The notes under the pieces are model-generated. The model made no database searches. It saw nothing but the letters and a program-made list of their open reading frames with translations, and was not told where the DNA came from. A program made the translations under genes and the position numbers. A stretch of DNA of 64,000 bases, from NCBI RefSeq assembly GCF_019049325.1, contig NZ_JAGMUO010000034.1, forward strand, positions 407,764 to 471,763. The letters run 5' to 3'. Origin of the DNA: Streptomyces sp. AC512_CC834 (GTDB lineage: Bacteria; Actinomycetota; Actinomycetes; Streptomycetales; Streptomycetaceae). This document shows positions 17,112 through 25,508 of the stretch, in pieces; the stretch's first letter is position 1, and each line of letters starts with the position of its first letter.

Positions 17112-20100
17112 GTGACTGATGGACGGGCGGTTTCCGCCGCGGCGCGGACGCTCGCGGAGCTGGTCCGCGACGTTCCGGCCGGGCTCACGGAGCAGGAACT
17201 CGCTCTGCGGGCAACTCAGCGCTTCAGCAGGATCCCGCGGCCGCGAGTGACCAAGCTGATCGCGGAGGCGCTGGAGGGCGGGCTGCTGATTACCACGGGG
17301 GGCCCGGGGAGCCGGCTTCGTCACGTCGCCGCGCCGGGGCCGGGTGTTCCTGACCGCGCAACGGCTGTCGATGGCGAAGTGTCGGGTGACGGGGAGCGAG
17401 GGGACGCGCGGTCGGACAAGCGCGCGCTTCGTGCGGTCGCACTCGACGTGGAGAGCGTCGTACGCACCACGGCGACCAAACCCTACGTGGAGCGCCACGT
17501 CTACCAGGTGGCGGCGGTCCGGTTCGGTGCGGATACGCAGTGGGTGACGGCCGGCGGTCCCTGGCAGCGCTACCTCAGGTTTCCGGGGGACAGAGAAGAG
17601 CTGCGCGACACCCGGGTGCGGGATGCCGTGATCGAGCGAGGAGTTCCCGCCGAACAGGCGTGGGACGAACTGCGCGCCTGCTTGAACGGCGTGGATGCCG
17701 TGGTCGCCTACAACGGTACGGAGCTCGACTTCCCCGTCATCAGCGAAGCGGCTCAGCGGTCAGGGGTCGGTGACCCACTTGCCGGTATCGCGAAGGCAGA
17801 CGCCCTCTATCTCGCGCATGCTCTGTGGCCGACGGCTCCGTCGCACCGGCTTCATGACCTGGCGCGCGAGTCGGGCGTATCGATGACGGGGATGCGCGCC
17901 CACACCGCCGACGGCGATGCCGCCCTGCTCGTTCGGCTCCTGGAGTCGGGCGCCGCCGAGTTCGCCGGGCGAACGCCTGGACTGTGCGACCTCGTCGCCG
18001 ATGTCCTGCGCGCCGACTCCCGTGCCTGGCGGCTGCTGTGGGAACTGGCCGAAGGGCGACCGTTCGGCGAGCGAGCGCCGCTCGTGTGGGACCAGGCCGA
18101 CGTGGCACGGCTGCTGGGCGGCGAGTTCGGGCGGCACCTGCCCCGTCGCACTCCTGGCGGCAAGCCACCGGGACGCAGTGCGGTCGTCGTCCCGGACACG
18201 CTGCGCGACTCCGACGGCCGGGTCGACCCGACCGCCCTCGCACGCGTCGTCCACGGACCGCGGGTGGAGCCCCGCCCCGCGCAGCAGCAGATGACGAAGA
18301 CACTGCACGAGTGGACCGATCGCGGTGTCAGCGGCCTGCTGGAGGCCCCCACGGGCACCGGCAAGAGCTACGCCGTACTCGCCGCCGCGCTCGACTGGCT
18401 GGCCGGAGGTGACGACCGTACGGCGGTCATCGCCACGTACACCAAGCAGTTGCAGGGACAGATGGCCCGGGATCTCGACGACCTGGAGCGGGCCCTGCCC
18501 GGTGTCCTCGGCGCTGCCGACCTGATCAAGGGCCAGTCCAACCGGCTCTCTCTGGCGGCGCTGACCAAAGCGCTGGCCGATGCCACCCGCGAGGGCCCCG
18601 AGCGAGCCCACGGACCCGCCAGGTTCGCCGCACAGCCCCACTTCAGGGAACTGGCCGTCTTCCTCGCTCTGCGGCTGCTCGCGGCCCAGAAGCCACCGCA
18701 GTCGTGGACGGCGCGGTCCGTGGACACGGTCGACCTGCCCGCCTTCTTCACCGGCTACGTGGGCCGGGGCAACCTGGCCGCCTGGCTCGAATCGCTCTCC
18801 CAGCGGGACGGGGACTACGGCCCCGGTGCCCGGACCCCGCTCAGCGACCACACGGACACGGTGCGGGAGGCCATCGGCGGGCACCGACTCATCCTGGCCA
18901 ACCACGCGCTGGCCCTGTCCCACCTCGACGACCTGCGCGCCGTCGCGCCGGGCATGCTCCTCGTGATCGACGAAGCACACGAACTCGAGAACGCCGCCAC
19001 CTCGGCGCTGACCACCGCCGTGGACTACCAGGACCTGGAAGCGGTACTGGCGGAGCACGAGGCATGGCTCAGCGAGGCACTTCCCGGCACCGAACGGGAC
19101 CGGGCCGCCACGGCGATCAGTGAGCTCGGCCAGTTGCTCGACGACGAACGACTGCCCCGACTCGCGGCCCAGGCCTTCGACGCCAAAGCCAAGGGGGTGG
19201 GCGTACGCATCGGTAGCCGGGCGACCACCCTTGCCAGCCCCTATTCGGGCACCGCCGGAAGTCGGGACACCCGTCGGCTGTCCCGACTGCTGGACCGCGT
19301 CGGCAAGATGCTCGCCAGTTGCCGCACCGCCCTGGAGCGGTACGTCGCGCAGCACACCGGACGGATCGATGTGCTCGTCCGGGAACGGCTCACCGCACTC
19401 GCGCAGCACACGGACGACCTCGCCACGGCACTCGACCGCATCACGGCCGACATCGACGCCTTCCTCGACCCGGTGGTCACCCTGGACGAAACGCCACCGT
19501 CACGCGTCGTCCACCTGGAGGAACTCGCCGAACCCAAGGTCGAACTGAGGTCCTACCGGTTCCGAGTCGCCACCAGCCCCGTCGACCTGCCCGACGACCC
19601 GGAATGGCGGCGCTGGCTGGAGTCGTTCGACCGCGTGCACTACGTCTCCGCCACCCTGCGCGTCGCCGGGGAGTGGGACTTCGTACGCAGCCGGCTCGGC
19701 CTGCCGGACAGCCTTCCGGACCTGGCGCTGCCCTCCCCGTTCGACCTCAAGAACCAGGCCGAGGTGGTGTGCTTCGCCGACTTCCCGTCCTGGGCCGAAC
19801 AGGAAGAGGGGGCGATGCGGACGGTCGCCCACCAGATGGCCGGATTCGCCGGAGAAATGACCCACCGGCGCACCGACGGAAGCGGGTTCGACGGGGGCGG
19901 CCTCATCCTGACCACGGCCCGATCCACCGCCGCCGGCATCGGCAGCCACCTCGTGGCCGAACTACGCTCCCGCGCTCTGGAGACACCGGTCGTCGAAGCC
20001 GTCCCACTCGGCAACGGCCGCGCCTACCAGGCATTCACCGATCCTCAGGACGGAGGAGGGTTCCTCGTCGGCACCAAAGGGCTGTGGCAGGGCGTCGACG

Positions 20101-23087
20101 TCTCCGACGCCGAACGGCTGCGCCTGGTCTGGATCAACAAACTGCCCTTCGCGCCGTTCGCGGCGCCCGTGGTCGAGGCCCGCCGCGCGGCCGTCACCGC
20201 ACGCGCGGCACAGGCCGGCCACCCCGACCCGGACGGTGCCGCCACCGAGCACTACTACCTGCCGCTCGCCGCACTCCAACTCCGCCAAGCCGTCGGCCGG
20301 CTCATCCGGTCGGACCGGCATCGCGGAGTGGTCGTCATCAGTGACCGCAAACTCGGTGGCCAGAGCAGTCTGCGCCGCTCCTACCGGCGCGCCTTCCTCG
20401 GAAGCCTCGACGAAGGCCTGGAGCGCCCCGACCCGGAGACCGGCGAGACCGGCGGCGGCAACGTCACCACCATGGCCGACGGGTGGCGTCGCATCTGGCG
20501 GTTCATGGCGGCCCAAGGGGCTCTCGACGCGGGCCGGGCCGGTGAACTGTGCACGGACGCGGCTCTCAAGCGACACACCCTGCTGCCCCACACCCGGCGC
20601 ATCGGGGAACTGGCTCTCACCTCGGAAGAAGTCCGACAGTTGACGGACCGGGGCACACTCGTCGAAGAGGTGCTGGAGCGCTGCGCCCGTATCGGCGGCC
20701 TGCTGCGGCTCGCGGACGACCCGGTGACTCTCAAGCCCGCCCAACGAACCGTCATCGCGGCGGTCGCCGAGGGCCGCAACGTACTCGGGCTGTTGCCCAC
20801 CGGCTTCGGGAAGAGCTTCGCTTTTCAACTGCCCGCGCTGGTGCTGCCCGGCGTCACCCTCGTGGTGAGCCCTCTGGTGGCTCTCATGCACGACCAGGCC
20901 CTCGAACTCAACCGCTCCATCGGCGGAGCCGTCCGCGCCCTGATCTCCCCGCTGCGTGAGTCCAGCAGCCGAGCCGGCAAGACCGAAGTGGCGGACCAAC
21001 TGCTGGGCCGGGCCGACCACGGCATCCGACTCGTGTACGTCAGCCCGGAACGCCTCTGCCAGCGCCGGTTCCGAGAGACCGTACGCAAGGCCGCCCAGGA
21101 GGGCAGGCTCACCCGGATCGCAGTCGACGAGGCGCACACGCTGGCGCAGTGGGAGGACTTCCGGCCCAGCATGCGCCGCGTCGGCCGCTTCCTGGACGAA
21201 CTGCGCCGCGAACACGGCGTGGCCGTCACCGCCGTGACCGCGACCGCCAACCATGCCGTCCACGAAGCTCTGCGCGAAGGGCTGTTCGCCCTGCCCCCGG
21301 CGATTCCGGCAGCCGGTTCGCCCCAGGAGCACGCCGAAGCGGAACACCCGGCGGTCGTCGGTGGGCTCGTGACCGTGCGGGAGAACCCGATCCGTCCCGA
21401 GCTGGCCATCTCCCGGCGCTCCCTGGACCGGCCGGGACAGGGGGGAGTGGCCGGACTGGTCGAAAGAGTGGTCGACGCGCTGGACGGTCACGCGATCCTC
21501 TACTGCCTCACGGTCAAAGAGGTCAACACCCTCTACACCCATCTGCGTGAGTACATCGGTGACACCGGAGTCCGCGTGCTGCGCTTCCACGGGCGGCTCA
21601 CGGAGACGGAGAAGTCGGCAGTCATGCTCGAGTTCCGTGAAGCCCCGCGTGAGGGCGAACAAGCCTTCGCACCCGTCGTCGTGGTCGCCACCTCCGCCTT
21701 CGGCCTCGGTGTCAACCGGCCCGACGTACGCACCGTGATGTGCGTGTCGCCGCCCACCGACTTGGCCGCCCTGTACCAGCAGATCGGACGGGCCGGGCGC
21801 GACAGTGCGGACCGGCGCGCCGATGCCGTCGGCCCCGTCAACAGCGGCCTCGCCCTGGCGACGAGTCGCGGGCTGCGCATGGTGCGGTTCATGACCGGCC
21901 AGGAACTGTCACCGCCCCTGTTGCGGCGCATGGGCAACCTCGTCCTGGCCCAGGACAAGGGCACACTCGATCCGGCGCCGCTGGCCGGTGCCCTCATGAC
22001 CCAGGATGCCGCGGCCGGTGTCCTGACCGAGTCCGAACTGGAGGACCGGCACACCCAGGAGCGCTACCAGAGCGGCATCATGCGCGCGTTCAGCGCCCTC
22101 GCCGATCTCGGCGCCGTCGAGGACCACGGCGACCACCCACCGCACAGCGCGGTCAAACCCGGCGACCTGCACCCCACGCCGTACGGCAGCAGGCTGACGG
22201 GCGGCGATCCGGTCGGACCGGAAGAGACCGAGCTGCAACGGGTCGAGCGAACCGTCATGGACACGGCCCTGTCGTGGGCCACCCCCGCACGGGTGGACGT
22301 TCTCCTCCTGCACCGGGAACTCGGCGCGCGGTGCGCCGACTACGCCGCGTACGCCGACGGGCCGGCAGCGACGTGGGAGCTGCTCGCCGACCTGCACGAC
22401 CGGGGGCTCCTCGATGTCTCCGCCGCGCCCAGCCGCCGCCTCGTCACGGGACTCACCGTGCGCGAACACACGCTCCCCGAGGGCTATGTACGCCTGCTCG
22501 GCCGACGGGGCCGGCGCGCGACGGAGGAGCTGGCGAGGCTCAGGGAGTTCTTCGACGCCCACACGACCTGCGCCCAGCGGCTCTTCGCGGACTACTTCGG
22601 GGTCGCCGAACTTCCCGAAGGCTGCTGCGGCACGGCCCACTGCCGTTGCTCCGCCTGCTGGGACACGGCACGGACGACAGCCGAAGGGCGACGGTCCGCC
22701 GTCGCCGAGGCGTTCCACAGCCCCCGCCCCCGGGACGGCGGCCGGTCGGACACCTCGCTGCGTGACCGCCGGGTCGACCTGCAGGTTCACCGGCTGCTGC
22801 GGCTCCAGCCCCAAGGCATGCACCCGCGCAGGATCTGGCACGCGCTACGCGGTGACGAAGCCTCGTACAACCCCGGCAGCCGCAGGATGGTCGCCCTCCC
22901 GCGGGCCCTGCGCGAAAGCCGCCACTTCGGCGGCCGTGCCGACCTGCCCCGGTCCGCCGTCGGCGAGAGCCTGACCCGGCTCGCCTCGGCCGGAGCCGCC
23001 ACGGAGGACGAGCGGGGGATCTGGCGCGCGGTCCGCGCGGCCCGGCCCGCGGCGAGGCAAGCGGAAGCGAACAGGAGCGGCGCATGA
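17112..23087 (+). CDS. DEDD exonuclease - DinG-type helicase - RecQ-type helicase fusion
   Basis: A 1991-aa protein with three enzymes in one chain. A winged-helix-like segment (about 1-70) precedes a DnaQ-like 3'-5' exonuclease: ALDVES (about 110), VVAYNGTELDFPV (about 197) and HTADGDAAL (about 264) match ExoI-III. An XPD/DinG helicase follows: Walker A APTGTGKS (about 415), IDEAHELENA (about 619) and QAVGRLIR (about 1060). The last third is a RecQ helicase: LLPTGFGKS (about 1230), AVDEAHTLAQWEDFRPSM (about 1340), YQQIGRAGRD (about 1558) and a Cys-rich zinc motif CCGTAHCRCSAC (about 1840). The GTG at 17112 has a GGGGGA site; the longer frame upstream overlaps the divergent methylase promoter. 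It overlaps the next gene by 4 bp. It is probably a DNA-processing effector of a defence system. Confidence 0.9.
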   Translation: MTDGRAVSAAARTLAELVRDVPAGLTEQELALRATQRFSRIPRPRVTKLIAEALEGGLLITTGGPGSRLRHVAAPGPGVPDRATAVDGEVSGDGERGDARSDKRALRAVALDVESVVRTTATKPYVERHVYQVAAVRFGADTQWVTAGGPWQRYLRFPGDREELRDTRVRDAVIERGVPAEQAWDELRACLNGVDAVVAYNGTELDFPVISEAAQRSGVGDPLAGIAKADALYLAHALWPTAPSHRLHDLARESGVSMTGMRAHTADGDAALLVRLLESGAAEFAGRTPGLCDLVADVLRADSRAWRLLWELAEGRPFGERAPLVWDQADVARLLGGEFGRHLPRRTPGGKPPGRSAVVVPDTLRDSDGRVDPTALARVVHGPRVEPRPAQQQMTKTLHEWTDRGVSGLLEAPTGTGKSYAVLAAALDWLAGGDDRTAVIATYTKQLQGQMARDLDDLERALPGVLGAADLIKGQSNRLSLAALTKALADATREGPERAHGPARFAAQPHFRELAVFLALRLLAAQKPPQSWTARSVDTVDLPAFFTGYVGRGNLAAWLESLSQRDGDYGPGARTPLSDHTDTVREAIGGHRLILANHALALSHLDDLRAVAPGMLLVIDEAHELENAATSALTTAVDYQDLEAVLAEHEAWLSEALPGTERDRAATAISELGQLLDDERLPRLAAQAFDAKAKGVGVRIGSRATTLASPYSGTAGSRDTRRLSRLLDRVGKMLASCRTALERYVAQHTGRIDVLVRERLTALAQHTDDLATALDRITADIDAFLDPVVTLDETPPSRVVHLEELAEPKVELRSYRFRVATSPVDLPDDPEWRRWLESFDRVHYVSATLRVAGEWDFVRSRLGLPDSLPDLALPSPFDLKNQAEVVCFADFPSWAEQEEGAMRTVAHQMAGFAGEMTHRRTDGSGFDGGGLILTTARSTAAGIGSHLVAELRSRALETPVVEAVPLGNGRAYQAFTDPQDGGGFLVGTKGLWQGVDVSDAERLRLVWINKLPFAPFAAPVVEARRAAVTARAAQAGHPDPDGAATEHYYLPLAALQLRQAVGRLIRSDRHRGVVVISDRKLGGQSSLRRSYRRAFLGSLDEGLERPDPETGETGGGNVTTMADGWRRIWRFMAAQGALDAGRAGELCTDAALKRHTLLPHTRRIGELALTSEEVRQLTDRGTLVEEVLERCARIGGLLRLADDPVTLKPAQRTVIAAVAEGRNVLGLLPTGFGKSFAFQLPALVLPGVTLVVSPLVALMHDQALELNRSIGGAVRALISPLRESSSRAGKTEVADQLLGRADHGIRLVYVSPERLCQRRFRETVRKAAQEGRLTRIAVDEAHTLAQWEDFRPSMRRVGRFLDELRREHGVAVTAVTATANHAVHEALREGLFALPPAIPAAGSPQEHAEAEHPAVVGGLVTVRENPIRPELAISRRSLDRPGQGGVAGLVERVVDALDGHAILYCLTVKEVNTLYTHLREYIGDTGVRVLRFHGRLTETEKSAVMLEFREAPREGEQAFAPVVVVATSAFGLGVNRPDVRTVMCVSPPTDLAALYQQIGRAGRDSADRRADAVGPVNSGLALATSRGLRMVRFMTGQELSPPLLRRMGNLVLAQDKGTLDPAPLAGALMTQDAAAGVLTESELEDRHTQERYQSGIMRAFSALADLGAVEDHGDHPPHSAVKPGDLHPTPYGSRLTGGDPVGPEETELQRVERTVMDTALSWATPARVDVLLLHRELGARCADYAAYADGPAATWELLADLHDRGLLDVSAAPSRRLVTGLTVREHTLPEGYVRLLGRRGRRATEELARLREFFDAHTTCAQRLFADYFGVAELPEGCCGTAHCRCSACWDTARTTAEGRRSAVAEAFHSPRPRDGGRSDTSLRDRRVDLQVHRLLRLQPQGMHPRRIWHALRGDEASYNPGSRRMVALPRALRESRHFGGRADLPRSAVGESLTRLASAGAATEDERGIWRAVRAARPAARQAEANRSGA

Positions 23088-25390
23088 CGACGAGCAACGC
23101 AGGCGCGGACAACTGGCGACCGTACGAGGACGAACCCGTACTCACCCCCGCGATGACCGACGGTCACCGAGCCACGCCGCCGGCAGAAATGAGCCGGCTC
23201 CGCGCATATCTCGAAGCGGTCGTCGACGACCGCCGCGGCGGACCGGTGCACACCGCGGTCGCTTTCAACGCCGCCTACTTCGGCTACGAACTGGGCGGGG
23301 AGGGCTACGGCAACGGGGCCTTCGACATCGACACCTTCCCCGGCCTGGCCCTGGGGGACGAGACACCCGCGCTGCCCGTCGGCGCCCTCGTCCGAATCGA
23401 AACAGGCTCCGATCCGCTGTACGCCGAGATCGTGTACAAGGAGGGGTGCCGTCCGTCCGTGCTGGACGGGGGCGACATCCCGGCCTGGACGTCCGGCGCA
23501 CCGGCGGACGCCACAGGCCCCGGCATGCGGCAGCAGACGGCGGGCCCGCTGCGCCGGGAACTGCTCGTCCCGGACCTGACGGTCTTCGGCCCCGGGCTCC
23601 AACTGCCCGACACGAAACTCAAGCGATTCCGCACCCGTCAGAAGTGGCTCAACAAGGACGGCCATGTCGTCGTGGACGCCCGATACGCCTCCGCAACCGA
23701 AGCGGCCCTTGACGGTCCCGCGGCCTTCGTGCGGCACCTGCTCACCTGCCAGCGGGAGTCCGTGCTGAGCCCCCTCGTCCCGGTGTCCGTCGTCCAACTG
23801 GCGGGCAGCAGCGGGCAGGAGCGGCTGGAAGAGGCACTCGCCGGTCTGCTCGACACAGTCGAGTACGCAATGCGCACCAGTGACGTCCTGCGCCGCTGGG
23901 GCCACTACGTCCTGGCCCGCACCCGCATAGGGGCAGGGCTGTGCCACGACGGGCCGCTCGGCGAGGCGGACCTGTACGCCCTCACCGGCTCCCTGGAACG
24001 CTCCGCCGCTCCGACGGCTCGCAGACGACACGGCCTGCGGGGAGCACGCACGACGTACACGGCGATCGGCCCGTGGCTGCGTGCTCTGAACGGTGCCGAA
24101 CCACTGCTGACCGGAGTGGAGTACGCGGTTTCGGCGTGCCGGGCCAACCTGGCCGTCGCGGACTACCTCCGTGGGGACACGGACAACGGTCTGCGTTCCG
24201 GCAGCGGAGTGCGGATCACTCTCGACGACGCCTTCGAGGGCGGCGGTATCTGGCGGTCCCACCACCCCGGGGCGGACGAGGCGGACGGCAGCGACCCCCT
24301 CGTCCCGGCAGGCCGGGGCTGGCTGGACAGCGTGAACCCGGCCGGTGCGACCGCGGCCGACGTGACCGGGCGCACCGCGGAACCCGAGCAGGAGGCGGAA
24401 GCCCCGATCGCGGACCAGGCCGTCCCGGAAGAACCCATCGGGGCCCACAACTACCTGCGCATCACCGACAGCGAGATCTGCTGGCAGGTACCGCTTCGTC
24501 TCGCGCACCTCATGGAGGACCGCCTCCCGCTCAACCCACGGGTCTCGTACGGGCTTCGGCGGCTCGGTACCGGTACTCGCCCTGTGCGCCTGGAGCTCAG
24601 CCACCCCGGGGGCGCCCTCGACGCCTCCGAAGAAGTACAGGAGGTCACCCTCGAACTCACCGAGGAGACCTGTCTGCTGCGTGGCGTTCAGTGGCCCATC
24701 GACTTCTTCCCCGGACTGCGGATCTACGTCCAGTGGCCACGCGGTGGAACCGTCTTCCGGCTCTCCACGGCCGAACTCGAGAACCCGGTCGACATCGACG
24801 GACAGCTCATCGGCCACCAGTACGACCCTCAGGTGCTGACCCGCGACGGAGTGCCCGGCAGCAGCCGGGACAGCGACTCGGGGAGCGGCCTCGGCACCCG
24901 GCGCCTCGTCCTGCGTGCCGTCCGCAGGCTCGGCCTGCTCACACCCGACGGGCACGCCCTGCTCGACCGCTCCGCGCTGCCCGCGGGCGTCTACGCCTCG
25001 GCTCCGGCCCCACAACAGGTCACCGAACTCGAAGAGGCGGTCGCCGAACTCGTCGACCAGCGGCACCTGTACGTGGCCGTCGGTAGCCGTGGGGCGGACG
25101 GGCAACCGCATCATCCCGCGCGTGAGGGCGAGGCCCCGATACCGCTCATCGGCTACGCGCCCAACCCCGTGGTCCAGCCGCGGCCCGGTACGGGAGGGCG
25201 CGGACCCGTGCAGGCCATGGGATCCGAACACTTCGTCCACGGCTTCCTGCGCCGACTGCCCGCGGGCAGTACGCCGACCGACGCGCAGCGAGCCGCCTAC
25301 CGCCAGCACTGCCGGCGCGTGGGCAAGGCGGACGGCTGGGAACTGCCACGCGGCTACACGTTCGTCACCGCCCACTCCCGACGCCGCTGA
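23084..25390 (+). CDS. Unknown 768-aa protein of the helicase block
   Basis: I recognise no domain. The ATG overlaps the stop of the exonuclease-helicase gene (ATGA), so the two are translationally coupled and probably work together. The N-terminal third contains Gly/Tyr-rich strands (AAYFGYELGGEGYGNG); a helical region follows at about 210-360, then an acidic, disordered linker at about 410-450. The C-terminal half has beta-strand-like alternation (RLELSHPGGAL ... LRIYVQWPRGGTVFRL) and a conserved-looking basic tail (GKADGWELPRGYTFVTAHSRRR). No signal peptide, membrane helix or nucleotide-binding motif is seen. It may be an adaptor or DNA-binding subunit, which is inference from position only. 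Confidence 0.85.
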   Translation: MTTSNAGADNWRPYEDEPVLTPAMTDGHRATPPAEMSRLRAYLEAVVDDRRGGPVHTAVAFNAAYFGYELGGEGYGNGAFDIDTFPGLALGDETPALPVGALVRIETGSDPLYAEIVYKEGCRPSVLDGGDIPAWTSGAPADATGPGMRQQTAGPLRRELLVPDLTVFGPGLQLPDTKLKRFRTRQKWLNKDGHVVVDARYASATEAALDGPAAFVRHLLTCQRESVLSPLVPVSVVQLAGSSGQERLEEALAGLLDTVEYAMRTSDVLRRWGHYVLARTRIGAGLCHDGPLGEADLYALTGSLERSAAPTARRRHGLRGARTTYTAIGPWLRALNGAEPLLTGVEYAVSACRANLAVADYLRGDTDNGLRSGSGVRITLDDAFEGGGIWRSHHPGADEADGSDPLVPAGRGWLDSVNPAGATAADVTGRTAEPEQEAEAPIADQAVPEEPIGAHNYLRITDSEICWQVPLRLAHLMEDRLPLNPRVSYGLRRLGTGTRPVRLELSHPGGALDASEEVQEVTLELTEETCLLRGVQWPIDFFPGLRIYVQWPRGGTVFRLSTAELENPVDIDGQLIGHQYDPQVLTRDGVPGSSRDSDSGSGLGTRRLVLRAVRRLGLLTPDGHALLDRSALPAGVYASAPAPQQVTELEEAVAELVDQRHLYVAVGSRGADGQPHHPAREGEAPIPLIGYAPNPVVQPRPGTGGRGPVQAMGSEHFVHGFLRRLPAGSTPTDAQRAAYRQHCRRVGKADGWELPRGYTFVTAHSRRR

Positions 25391-25508
25391 CCCGGCCAGG
25401 GCAGCAGCTTCACTCACACCACGCATTCAGACCACAACACCCTCCATCTTCAAATATTCTTCACATTCGTCACGACAACGTCGCTTGCTACGAGAAAGCC
25501 GGCACTGC
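25391..25508 (+). promoter_or_regulatory. AT-richer gap, possible internal promoter before the ATPase gene
   Basis: A 118-bp gap that breaks the tight coupling of the first two genes of the block. Its middle (about 25,440-25,480) is unusually AT-rich for this genome (TTCAAATATTCTTCACATTC). A GAGAAAG-like ribosome-binding site lies about 10 nt before the ATG at 25509. I see no clear -35/-10 pair. Confidence 0.3.

Noticed and set aside
24915..25508. N-terminal extension of the giant ATPase
   Set aside because: The region overlaps the preceding gene out of frame and reads as Pro/Arg/Thr shadow sequence. The ATG at 25509 has a suitable upstream site and begins normal-looking protein.
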